A stretch of DNA of 5,874 nt from Candidatus Omnitrophota bacterium (GCA_029931885.1 JAOZRJ010000107.1:1-5874), one strand, 5' to 3'. Counted from the stretch's first letter, positions 1 through 5,874 are shown. Notes: generated by a model not told the origin, from the letters alone. Program-made: numbers and translations.

Positions 1-84
1 ACCGGAGTTAACTACGTATAAGTATATTGTTTTGGGTAAAGGACAAATTAGGCAATAGCAATTTTTTAGTAAAGGGAAATTATC
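1..84 (+). other. 5' flank, possible 3' end of a preceding gene
   Basis: One plus-strand frame is open from position 2 to a TAG at 56-58 and would encode an 18-residue tail ending ...YKYIVLGKGQIRQ. The other two frames stop at 19-21 and at 9-11. The piece is too short to identify, so it may be the C-terminus of an upstream gene or simply leader sequence. I see no convincing -35/-10 pair here, which fits nadD being read through from an upstream gene. Confidence 0.2.
71..77 (+). promoter_or_regulatory. Shine-Dalgarno of nadD
   Basis: AAAGGGA lies 7 nt before the GTG at 85. It supports this non-ATG start, which also puts the nucleotide-binding GGTFNP motif at the expected distance from the N-terminus. 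Confidence 0.6.
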
Positions 85-660
85 GTGCAACGAATCGGGG
101 TCTTAGGCGGAACATTTAATCCAATTCATACAGGGCATTTGGCGATTGCTCAGATGGCTTTAGAGCGGATGAATTTGACAAAAGTTATTTTTGTCCCAGC
201 GTATATCCCGCCGCATAAGAATAAAAAGATTGTTGCAAGGGCAAAAGACCGTTTTTCTATGGTGCAATTGGCTGTTAAAGGAAATTCTTTTTTTGAGATT
301 TCGGATTTTGAAATTAATAAAAAAGGAAAATCTTATACAATTGATACAATGCGTCATTTTCAGGAGAAGTATCCTGATGATACGCGTTTGTTTTTTATTA
401 TTGGTGAAGACACGTTGTCTCAGTTGCCGAAATGGAGATACATCGATAATATTTTAGAAATTGCAGAGTTTATAGTTGTAAATCGTCCAGGACACACGAA
501 AAAAAGCTCTGATTTAAAACATCATAGCGTTATAATGCCAGGTATTGATATTTCATCGTCTTATGTTCGATTGAGGCTTGTTCAAAATAAGACGATTAGG
601 TATTTTGTACCGGATCAAGTTTTGGAATATATACAAAAGAATAGGGTTTACGGAGTTTAA
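85..660 (+). CDS. nadD: nicotinate-nucleotide adenylyltransferase
   Basis: NadD transfers AMP from ATP to nicotinate mononucleotide, making deamido-NAD, the step before NAD synthetase in cytoplasmic NAD biosynthesis. The 191-residue protein has the usual length for the family. The N-terminal GGTFNPIHTGH (residues 8-18) is the nucleotidyltransferase GxFxPxHxGH signature, with His15 and His18 at the ATP phosphates. PPHK (42-45), GKSYT (81-85), FIIGEDT (104-110) and LPKW (114-117) match the family's substrate-binding blocks, and ISSSYVR (156-162) is the C-terminal ATP-binding motif. The start is GTG, supported by a Shine-Dalgarno 7 nt upstream. The mutase gene follows after 30 nt with its own ribosome site, so co-transcription is likely. 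In many bacteria rsfS follows nadD; it does not here. Identity is secure from the motifs. Confidence 0.95.
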   Translation: MQRIGVLGGTFNPIHTGHLAIAQMALERMNLTKVIFVPAYIPPHKNKKIVARAKDRFSMVQLAVKGNSFFEISDFEINKKGKSYTIDTMRHFQEKYPDDTRLFFIIGEDTLSQLPKWRYIDNILEIAEFIVVNRPGHTKKSSDLKHHSVIMPGIDISSSYVRLRLVQNKTIRYFVPDQVLEYIQKNRVYGV

Positions 661-677
661 ATAGACACTTTAAAAGT

Positions 678-684
678 AAGGGAG
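678..684 (+). promoter_or_regulatory. Shine-Dalgarno that fixes the mutase start
   Basis: AAGGGAG ends 6 nt before the ATG at 691. A TTG at 685 in the same frame directly abuts this motif and would have no room for ribosome binding, so 691 is preferred. Confidence 0.7.
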
Positions 685-690
685 TTGGTT

Positions 691-2118
691 ATGTGCGAGA
701 AAGCAAGAAAAGAAATTAAATTCGGAACAGATGGTTGGCGAGCGGTTATTTCTAGGGAATTCACATTTGAAAATGTTGAAATTTTAGCGCAGGCCATTAG
801 CGAATGGGTTAGCAAAGATTTACGAAAGAAATCTGGAGAAAGAAAAAGAGTTGCTGTCGGCTACGACACTAGATTTTTGTCTGATCAGTATGCTAAGGCA
901 GTTGCGTGCGTTCTGGCAAAAAATAATATTGAGGTTTATTTATCCGACTCTCCAGTTCCAACGCCGGCTTTGAGCTTTTGTGTAGTTCGTAAAGGATGTG
1001 TTGCTGGAGTCATGGTTACAGCAAGTCATAACCCTGGACAGTTTAATGGCATTAAAATAAAAACGGATAAAGGTGGCGCGGCTTCGCGAGAAATAACTGA
1101 TATTGTCGAGGAGTATATTTGCAAGAATGATGTAAAGAAGGCAGATTTTGAACAGGCAAAAAAGAAAAAAGATTTAATTATTCATGATTTTAAGGAAGAT
1201 TATGTAGCTTTCTTAAGAAAATATATTGATTTAAAGGCAATTAAGAAATCTCGATATAAGGTTCTTTTGGATGCAATGCATGGCAGCGGGGATTCATTGA
1301 TTCTTGATGTTTTAAAGGGAACGAATGTCAGAGCTTCTGTAATGCGATCGGATATTAATCCTTCTTTTGAAGGGCAAAAGCCTGAGCCAGTTGAGGAATA
1401 TGTCAGTGAAATTAAAGGAAGAGTAAAAAAGGAGAAGTTTGATTTAGGTCTTATTTTAGATGGGGATGCGGATCGTATTGCTGCTGTTGCAGGTGATGGA
1501 GAATATATTAATCCTCAGAGGATATTATGTTTGATAATTTTGCATCTTGTTCGTAACAAAGGAGAAACAGGTGGAGTTATTAAAACAATTTGCGGAACAA
1601 CAATGCTTGATAATATCACGAAGAAATTAGGGTTGAAGCTTTATGAAACACCAGTAGGCTTTAAATATATTTCTGATTTGATGATTTCAGAAGATATTTT
1701 AGCTGGAGGAGAAGAAGCTGGTGGCGTTGGTGTTAAAAATTATATTCCTGAACGTGATGGAACTCTTGCAGGTCTTCTTCTTTTGGAAATGATGGTCTGT
1801 CAAAAGAAAAGTATTAAAAAGCTTATTCAGGAGATGGAGAAGGAGTTTGGTCGATATTATTATGAACGCGCAGATCTAAAAACAAGCGGAAAGCCTGTTG
1901 ATGTTAGAAAAGCAAAAACTATCAAGCGGATTTTAGGAAAAAAGGTTGTTGATGTAAAAACGTTTGATGGTATTAAGCTAATTTGTGAAGATGAAAGTTG
2001 GCTTATGTTTAGACCGTCAGGGACAGAACCGTTAGTACGCGCTTATGTTGAAGCAAAATCGATCAGTAAAGCAAAGGCGTTGATCGAATACGGAAAACCG
2101 ATTTTAAAGAAATTATAA
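691..2118 (+). CDS. phosphoglucomutase/phosphomannomutase family protein
   Basis: Alpha-D-phosphohexomutases move phosphate between C1 and C6 of a hexose through a phosphoserine enzyme and a bisphosphate intermediate. The protein is 475 residues from ATG 691, normal for the family. In order: FGTDGWRA (11-18), the catalytic TASHNP with Ser112 (110-115), the Mg-binding DGDADR (257-262), the sugar-binding loop GGEEAGG (339-345) and the phosphate-binding RPSGTEPLVR (441-450). All four domains are therefore complete. The sugar loop has Ala where the usual motif is GEESG, which could affect substrate contact. The ERDG segment after the loop resembles the PGM-like branch rather than GlmM, but substrate (glucose, mannose or glucosamine phosphate) cannot be fixed by eye, so no symbol is given. 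It sits 30 nt after nadD and 1 nt before plsC, consistent with one operon. Confidence 0.9.
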   Translation: MCEKARKEIKFGTDGWRAVISREFTFENVEILAQAISEWVSKDLRKKSGERKRVAVGYDTRFLSDQYAKAVACVLAKNNIEVYLSDSPVPTPALSFCVVRKGCVAGVMVTASHNPGQFNGIKIKTDKGGAASREITDIVEEYICKNDVKKADFEQAKKKKDLIIHDFKEDYVAFLRKYIDLKAIKKSRYKVLLDAMHGSGDSLILDVLKGTNVRASVMRSDINPSFEGQKPEPVEEYVSEIKGRVKKEKFDLGLILDGDADRIAAVAGDGEYINPQRILCLIILHLVRNKGETGGVIKTICGTTMLDNITKKLGLKLYETPVGFKYISDLMISEDILAGGEEAGGVGVKNYIPERDGTLAGLLLLEMMVCQKKSIKKLIQEMEKEFGRYYYERADLKTSGKPVDVRKAKTIKRILGKKVVDVKTFDGIKLICEDESWLMFRPSGTEPLVRAYVEAKSISKAKALIEYGKPILKKL

Positions 2119-2119
2119 A

Positions 2120-2713
2120 ATGGTTTACTGGATAGCCCATTTTTTCTTTCGAGTTTTTTTTGAGAGCTTTTTATCTTTAAAAGCCTTTGGTCGTGAAAAA
2201 ATTCCTAAACAAGGCGGATATGTTATTGCGAGTAATCACCTTAGCAACTTAGATCCAATGCTTTTAGGTGTTGCGGCAAATCGAATGCTTAATTTTATTG
2301 CTAAAGATTCATTGTTTAAGAATAAGATTTTTTCTTTCTTTCTTTCACAATTTCGTGCATTTCCACTTAAAAGAGGCTTTACTGATACAAGCTCTATTAA
2401 GGAAGCCATTAAAAGGCTTAAGGCATCTCAAGGTGTTGTGATGTTTCCACAGGGAGGCAGGCGATTGGAAGGCCTTAATCCTGAAGATGCTAAGCCAGGA
2501 GTAGGATTGTTGGCAACGAAAGCTGGCGTTCCAATCATTCCTACTTTTATTTGCGGGTCAGATAAAGCAATGCCTCCAAAAACTAAATTTATTAAAATGG
2601 CTAAAGTTATGGTTTTATTTGGAGATCCTATTTGGCCAGATGAGAAAGATTCATATCGAGATATCGCCAAGAAAACTATGATTTCTATAAAGGATTTGAG
2701 TCTTCAAATCTAA
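2120..2713 (+). CDS. plsC: lysophospholipid acyltransferase family protein (1-acyl-glycerol-3-phosphate acyltransferase, PlsC type)
   Basis: PlsC enzymes acylate lysophosphatidic acid at position 2 to give phosphatidic acid, the precursor of membrane phospholipids, at the inner face of the membrane. The 197-residue protein is compact but typical of small bacterial members. Block I is NHLSNLD (39-45), with the catalytic His40 and Asp45; block II is FPLKRG (81-86); block III is FPQGGRR (109-115); block IV is VPIIP (137-141). The first 20 residues are hydrophobic and aromatic, suiting interfacial membrane attachment. Block III has Gln in place of the usual Glu of FPEGTR, a variant also seen in other PlsC groups. 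The ATG begins 1 nt after the mutase stop and lacks a clear Shine-Dalgarno, which points to translational coupling. plsC next to rpsA is a common bacterial arrangement, though the cmk gene usual beside them is absent. Substrate within the family is inferred. Confidence 0.88.
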   Translation: MVYWIAHFFFRVFFESFLSLKAFGREKIPKQGGYVIASNHLSNLDPMLLGVAANRMLNFIAKDSLFKNKIFSFFLSQFRAFPLKRGFTDTSSIKEAIKRLKASQGVVMFPQGGRRLEGLNPEDAKPGVGLLATKAGVPIIPTFICGSDKAMPPKTKFIKMAKVMVLFGDPIWPDEKDSYRDIAKKTMISIKDLSLQI

Positions 2714-2732
2714 TTTATTCTTTTAATAAATT
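2712..2732 (+). terminator. weak AT-only hairpin after plsC
   Basis: AATTTATT (2712-2719) and AATAAATT (2725-2732) form a perfect 8-bp stem around a CTTTT loop, overlapping the plsC stop codon. The stem has no G-C pairs and only a short TCTCC follows rather than a T run. It may be a weak or partial terminator separating the upstream operon from the rpsA promoter, or only AT-rich spacer. Confidence 0.25.
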
Positions 2733-2740
2733 TCTCCAAT

Positions 2741-2780
2741 AAAAAATTTAGTTGACAAAGAAAGTCTTTTCGAAGATAAT
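2741..2780 (+). promoter_or_regulatory. sigma70-type promoter of rpsA with A/T upstream tract
   Basis: A perfect -35 TTGACA (2752-2757) is followed after exactly 17 nt by GATAAT (2775-2780), one base off the -10 consensus. An A6T3 tract (2741-2749) just upstream of the -35 resembles a proximal UP element. Transcription would start near 2786-2788, giving a leader of about 80 nt before rpsA. This fits the high expression expected of a ribosomal protein. Confidence 0.75.
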
Positions 2781-2854
2781 CTTGTACTTTTGCTTGACCG
2801 GCAATTTCAATTATTTGTTGAGTTTTGAACGAGACGCAGAAGAATTCCTAGGAA

Positions 2855-2861
2855 AGAGGTG
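2855..2861 (+). promoter_or_regulatory. Shine-Dalgarno of rpsA
   Basis: AGAGGTG lies 6 nt before the ATG at 2868 and is the strongest ribosome site in the window. It is flanked upstream by the 10-bp palindrome TTCCTAGGAA (2845-2854). Confidence 0.7.
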
Positions 2862-2867
2862 TAGTAA

Positions 2868-4469
2868 ATGTCAGCAGAAAAACAATCAATTATGGCAGAG
2901 ATGTATGAAAGTACTCTGCGAGAAATCAAAGAAGGGGAGATCGTCAAGGGAAAGATTGTCGGAATTACCAATAAAGACATTATTGTTGATATTGGGTTTA
3001 AGTCTGAGGGTTTTATTTCCATATCAGAGTTTCGGGATCCTGATCAAGTGAAGGAGGATAACGAGGTTGATGTATTAATTGAGACCGTAGAAGACGATAC
3101 AGGAAAATTGATACTTTCACATTCTAAAGCACAAAAGCTTCAAGGATGGCAGAGAATCGCTGATGAAGTTGACGAAGGCTCATATATTGAAGGGCGTATT
3201 ATCAAACAAGTTAATGGTGGATATATTGTTGATATTCAAGGTGTTGATGCATTCCTCCCTAGATCGTTGTCTTCTTTGAAAGGAGTTAACGTAAAGGACA
3301 TTATGGGGACGAAGTATAAATTTCTTGTCACCAAAATGAATAAGCAGCGAAGAAACATTATTCTTTCTCGACGTGAAGTTGTGCAGAAGGAACGTGACGA
3401 AGTCAAAGCAAAGCTTTGGGACAAGATTGAAAAAGGGCAAAAGCGTACAGGAATAGTAAAAGGCATTACAGATTTTGGAGCCTTTATTGATCTTGGCGGT
3501 GTTGATGGCCTTTTGCATATTACGGATATGAGCTGGTCTCGCATTAATCATCCATCAGAATTAGTTGCCGCTGGAGATGAAATTGAAGTTTTGATTCTTG
3601 ATTTTGATCGTGAGAATTCAAAGGTTTCTTTAGGCTTAAAGCAAATTACTGCAAATCCTTGGGAAGGCATTGAAGAAAAATATCCAGTTAATGCTAAGAT
3701 TAAAGGAAAAGTTGTTAATATCATGCCTTATGGTGTTTTTGTTGAAATAGATAAGGGCATTGAGGGTTTGCTTCATTCATCAGAAATTTCTTGGCAGAAG
3801 AAAATGATTAATCCTCAAGAAATGTTTGCCATTGGAGATATGATCGAAGTTCAGATTATCAGTATAGATCGTGATACGAAAAGAATTTCTTTAAGTTTAA
3901 AACAATTGGAAAAGAATCCATGGCTTGAGGCTGAAGAAAAATTTCCAATCGGAGCAAAATCTGAAGGAAAAGTTCGTGGATTCACGGATTATGGTGCCTT
4001 CGTAGAGTTAGAAGGAAATATCGAGGGAATGATCCATGTTTCTGATATGTCTTGGACTCGAAAGGTTAATCATCCTCAGGAAATTTTTAAGAAAGGTCAG
4101 AGCGTTGAAGTTGTTGTTTTAGCAGTTGATCCTGATCAAAGAAAAATCACTTTGGGGTATAAACAGCTTGACGAAAATCCATGGCCGGAAATCGCAAAGA
4201 AATATCCTGTTGAACAATTAGTAGAGGCTGAAGTTGTCATGAATTCTGATTTTGGTGTTTTTGTAAAGTTGGATGAAGAATTAGAGGGTTTGATTTACGC
4301 ATCAGAGATTGAGAAAGCTGATGCAGAAAATTTAAAAAATGGCGATAAGATTAAGGTTAAAATAATCAAGGTTGATGTCGACCAAATGAAAATCGGGTTG
4401 AGTGCAAAGCTTTCCGAGGAACAGCCTTCTGATGAGCAGGAACAATCTGCTGATAAGCAGGAAGAATAA
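2868..4469 (+). CDS. rpsA: 30S ribosomal protein S1
   Basis: S1 binds mRNA and helps load it on the 30S subunit; the first two domains usually dock on the ribosome and the later ones hold RNA. The 533-residue protein has six S1/OB-fold domains, at about residues 22-86, 103-169, 189-257, 274-344, 361-431 and 448-514. Domains 3-5 are the most canonical, with TDFGAFIDL (201-209), YGVFVEI (288-294) and TDYGAFVEL (373-381), each followed by G(L/M)(L/I)H and a (D/E)(M/I)SW block. Domains 3/4, 4/5 and 5/6 are joined by similar linkers containing NPW (263-265, 350-352, 437-439). The protein ends in a short acidic, Gln-rich tail encoded partly by a 21-bp tandem duplication. The ATG is set by a good Shine-Dalgarno. 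It has its own strong promoter and leader. S1 represses its own translation in E. coli; whether that happens here is not shown. Confidence 0.97.
   Translation: MSAEKQSIMAEMYESTLREIKEGEIVKGKIVGITNKDIIVDIGFKSEGFISISEFRDPDQVKEDNEVDVLIETVEDDTGKLILSHSKAQKLQGWQRIADEVDEGSYIEGRIIKQVNGGYIVDIQGVDAFLPRSLSSLKGVNVKDIMGTKYKFLVTKMNKQRRNIILSRREVVQKERDEVKAKLWDKIEKGQKRTGIVKGITDFGAFIDLGGVDGLLHITDMSWSRINHPSELVAAGDEIEVLILDFDRENSKVSLGLKQITANPWEGIEEKYPVNAKIKGKVVNIMPYGVFVEIDKGIEGLLHSSEISWQKKMINPQEMFAIGDMIEVQIISIDRDTKRISLSLKQLEKNPWLEAEEKFPIGAKSEGKVRGFTDYGAFVELEGNIEGMIHVSDMSWTRKVNHPQEIFKKGQSVEVVVLAVDPDQRKITLGYKQLDENPWPEIAKKYPVEQLVEAEVVMNSDFGVFVKLDEELEGLIYASEIEKADAENLKNGDKIKVKIIKVDVDQMKIGLSAKLSEEQPSDEQEQSADKQEE
4422..4463 (+). 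repeat. 21-bp imperfect tandem repeat in the rpsA 3' end
   Basis: Two adjacent 21-nt units (4422-4442 and 4443-4463) match at 17 of 21 positions and encode QPSDEQE and QSADKQE. The unit is a whole number of codons, so the reading frame is kept. It lengthens the acidic tail after the sixth S1 domain. Confidence 0.6.
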
Positions 4470-4483
4470 AATCGTTTAAATTG

Positions 4484-4524
4484 CGCGGTGCTATGATGCG
4501 ATTGAATCTAATCATATAGCCGCG
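4484..4524 (+). other. imperfect inverted repeat between rpsA and tyrS
   Basis: CGCG (4484-4487) and GCTAT (4490-4494) pair with ATAGC (4516-4520) and CGCG (4521-4524), with a 2-nt GT bulge; GAT (4495-4497) can add pairs with ATC (4511-4513) across another bulge. No T run follows, so it is a poor intrinsic terminator. It could be a terminator-like structure for rpsA, an RNA leader element, or an operator overlapping the candidate tyrS promoter. Confidence 0.4.
4489..4497 (+). promoter_or_regulatory. candidate extended -10 promoter for tyrS
   Basis: TGCTATGAT carries an extended -10 (TG, one base, TATGAT). No good -35 lies 16-18 nt upstream, but extended -10 elements can work without one. Transcription would start near 4504, about 50 nt before the tyrS ATG. 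A weaker alternative is TTGAAT (4502-4507), 17 nt, TAAATT (4525-4530). Read-through from rpsA is also possible. Confidence 0.35.
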
Positions 4525-4552
4525 TAAATTTATCAATCATAACGCTATCAAT

Positions 4553-5712
4553 ATGGCAAAGATTAAAGAATTTATTAAAAAGATTTCTTTTGGGACTACT
4601 GAAATTATCAATCTCTCGAAACAAAAAACCCCCTTCATATTAAGGCCGGCTTTGATCCTACGGCCCCAGATTTACATTTAGGTCATGTTGTCCTCTTAAG
4701 AAAATTGCGTCAGTTTCAGGATTTAGGGCATAAAGTTTTCTTTCTTATTGGAGATTTTACAGCGCAAATTGGGGATCCGACTGGCCGAGATCAAATGCGT
4801 GTCCGTATGACGCCTAAGCAGATAGTTAAAAATGCTCAAACTTATAAAAAACAAGTATTTAAAATTCTTGATAAGAAAAAAACGAAAGTTGTTTTCAACA
4901 GTTCATGGTTGAAAAAGTTTTCAAGCCAAGATCTTCTTGAGTTATCTTGTCATTCAACAGTTGCTCAAATGCTCGCACGTGCAGATTTTAAGAAACGTTT
5001 TGAAGATAAGAAAGAAATTAGTATTTTAGAATTTCTTTATCCGCTTTTGCAAGGATATGATTCGGTTCACCTTAAAGCAGATATTGAGCTCGGAGGTTCT
5101 GATCAAAAGTTTAATCTTTTAATGGCGCGCCAAATTCAAGAGTCTTATCATCAAGAGCCGCAAGTAGTTCTAATGATGCCACTTCTCGAGGGGACTGATG
5201 GTGTTCAGAAGATGAGCAAATCTCTTGGAAATTACATCGGCATTGACGAGCCTGCAAAAGAAATTTTTGGAAAAATAATGTCGATTAGTGATAAGTTAAT
5301 GTTTCGGTATTATGAGCTTTTGACAAATTTTGAAGTTGTTCCTATTAAGGAATTACATCCAAAAGAGGCAAAATTGAAGTTAGCAGAAGAGATTGTGAGG
5401 CAATTTTATTCAGAAAAAAGAGCTAAAATAGAACGAAAAAATTTTGAAAGTCAATTTTCTCAAAAAAAAGTGCCTGAAAACATCCCTGAATATGATATTT
5501 CAAGAATTCCCTTAAATACTGCTGTTTCAACCACTGTCGCGTTAGTAAGTATTTCGCCTTGCCCGATTTCTAAAAATGAAGTTCGGCGCCTTTTAAAGCA
5601 GGGAGCCATCAGCTTTAATGGTAAAAAAATTAATGAAGATATTTTACCTTCAATTTCGGGAGTTCTTAAGATCGGAAAGCGTCGTTTTCTAAAATTAATC
5701 AAAACATCTTAA
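4553..5712 (+). CDS. tyrS: tyrosyl-tRNA synthetase with an apparent frameshift near the N-terminus
   Basis: TyrRS is a cytoplasmic class I synthetase that charges tRNA-Tyr with tyrosine. The ATG at 4553 opens a frame giving MAKIKEFIKK...FGTTEIINLSKQK, the usual TyrS N-terminus. The next conserved block, IKAGFDPTAPDLHLGH (HIGH-type motif HLGH at 4675-4686), is in the -1 frame, which continues to the stop at 5712. One base seems missing within the A6-C5 run at 4623-4633; restoring it gives about 386 residues, near normal. In that numbering GYDS (167-170) lies in the tyrosine pocket, followed by GGSDQKFN (181-188), KMSKS (220-224) and a C-terminal S4-like RNA-binding domain at about 336-384. In the body frame a TGA at 4600 blocks extension; its first ordinary start, TTG 4705, would lose HLGH. 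No Shine-Dalgarno precedes 4553. Family identity is certain; whether the gene is intact is not. Confidence 0.88.
4623..4633 (+). other. homopolymer run at the tyrS frame switch (A6 then C5)
   Basis: The N-terminal frame reads CAA AAA ACC CCC TTC here, while the body frame reads AAA AAC CCC CTT CAT. Adding one A or one C joins the two into SKQKNPLHIKAG or SKQKTPLHIKAG, both sensible TyrS sequences. The run is a typical place for sequencing or assembly indels. Confidence 0.75.
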
Positions 5713-5815
5713 GTGTAATCTAACCCTATTATTTTGAATAACTTTAGTTTTTAAAAAAATAATAAAAAACTTGACAAAATATATATAAAACAGTATACTT
5801 TTGTTTCATATATTC
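5713..5815 (+). promoter_or_regulatory. tRNA-Thr promoter with A/T-rich upstream tract
   Basis: TTGACA (5771-5776) is separated by 17 nt from TATACT (5794-5799), a near-perfect sigma70 promoter. Transcription would start near 5806, about 10 nt before the tRNA. An A-rich tract (5753-5769) sits directly upstream of the -35 and resembles an UP element, common at stable RNA promoters. TATTATTTT (5727-5735) and AAAATAATA (5756-5764) can pair around a 20-nt loop, but this AT-only stem lacks a following T run, so I do not call a tyrS terminator. Confidence 0.8.
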
Positions 5816-5874
5816 GCCCTTGTAGCTCAGTCGGCAGAGCACTTCCTTGGTAAGGACGAGGTCACCGGTTCAAT
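5816..5874 (+). tRNA. tRNA-Thr(GGT), 3' end outside the window
   Basis: The acceptor 5' strand is GCCCTTG (5816-5822). The D-stem is GCTC (5825-5828) with GAGC (5837-5840). The anticodon loop TTGGTAA (5847-5853) carries anticodon GGT (5849-5851), which reads the threonine codons ACC and ACU. The T-stem 5' strand ACCGG (5864-5868) and most of the T-loop follow before the cut. The anticodon stem CTTCC/GGACG has one T-C mismatch (5843 with 5857). In many bacteria a tRNA-Thr(GGT) heads a cluster with other tRNAs, tuf, rpmG, secE and nusG; that could lie just downstream but cannot be seen. Confidence 0.93.

Noticed and set aside
685..690. TTG at 685 as the mutase start
   Set aside because: It directly abuts the Shine-Dalgarno AAGGGAG; ATG 691 has correct spacing.
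2752..3051. 99-residue plus-strand open frame starting at TTG 2752
   Set aside because: It begins inside the -35 of the rpsA promoter, has no ribosome site, and overlaps the start of rpsA in another frame.
3180..3551. Minus-strand open frames of 123 and 102 residues inside rpsA
   Set aside because: They lie wholly antisense to well-conserved S1 domains, show no recognisable motifs, and are best explained as shadows.
4705..5712. TTG at 4705 as the real tyrS start
   Set aside because: It would remove HLGH and the preceding KAGFDPTAPD block needed for ATP and tyrosine binding; this TTG is the Leu of the conserved LRQFQDLGHK segment.
5727..5764. AT-only inverted repeat as a tyrS terminator
   Set aside because: No G-C pairs, a 20-nt loop and no T run after it; the A-rich arm is better explained as an upstream element of the tRNA promoter.
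1..5874. Search for CRISPR arrays, insertion sequences, phage genes, toxin-antitoxin pairs or defence systems
   Set aside because: No regularly spaced repeats, transposase motifs, terminal inverted repeats or unexplained gene-sized regions were found; every stretch over 300 bases is occupied by a housekeeping gene.

Overview
This AT-rich window (GC looks to be in the high thirties by eye) is a compact, all-plus-strand stretch of core bacterial housekeeping genes. The order is nadD (NAD synthesis), a phosphohexomutase of the PGM/PMM superfamily, a PlsC-type acyltransferase, rpsA (ribosomal protein S1), tyrS (tyrosyl-tRNA synthetase), and the 5' part of a tRNA-Thr(GGT) cut by the window end. 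The six-domain S1 with a good Shine-Dalgarno and plsC directly upstream is typical of Gram-negative-type bacteria. The low GC and unusual gene order would fit an uncultured lineage such as Omnitrophota/PVC-related bacteria, but that is a guess; the sequence only firmly shows a bacterium.

Layout: positions 1-84 are flank, possibly the tail of a preceding gene. nadD (85-660), the mutase (691-2118) and plsC (2120-2713) are tightly spaced (30 nt and 1 nt gaps) and look like one transcription unit. A weak AT-only hairpin follows plsC. A strong sigma70-type promoter (TTGACA, 17 nt, GATAAT) with an A/T tract upstream then drives rpsA through a leader of about 80 nt. After rpsA comes an 83-nt gap with an imperfect inverted repeat and an extended -10 promoter candidate, then tyrS. 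A second excellent promoter (TTGACA, 17 nt, TATACT) with an A/T-rich upstream tract precedes the tRNA-Thr.

The main irregularity is in tyrS. The N-terminal start (ATG at 4553) and the catalytic body lie in different frames. The switch falls at or near an A6-C5 homopolymer run at 4623-4633, just before the conserved KAGFDPTAPD...HLGH block. One base appears to be missing. Sequencing or assembly error is the simplest explanation; a true mutation or recoding are alternatives. Smaller oddities are a Ser-to-Ala change in the mutase sugar-binding loop, a Gln in PlsC block III, a 21-bp tandem duplication in the S1 tail, and a mismatch in the tRNA anticodon stem.

Functionally the genes share basic growth tasks: cofactor supply (NadD), sugar-phosphate supply, phospholipid synthesis (PlsC) and translation (S1, TyrRS, tRNA-Thr). 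I found no mobile element, CRISPR array, phage gene, defence system or convincing new system, and no credible gene on the minus strand.
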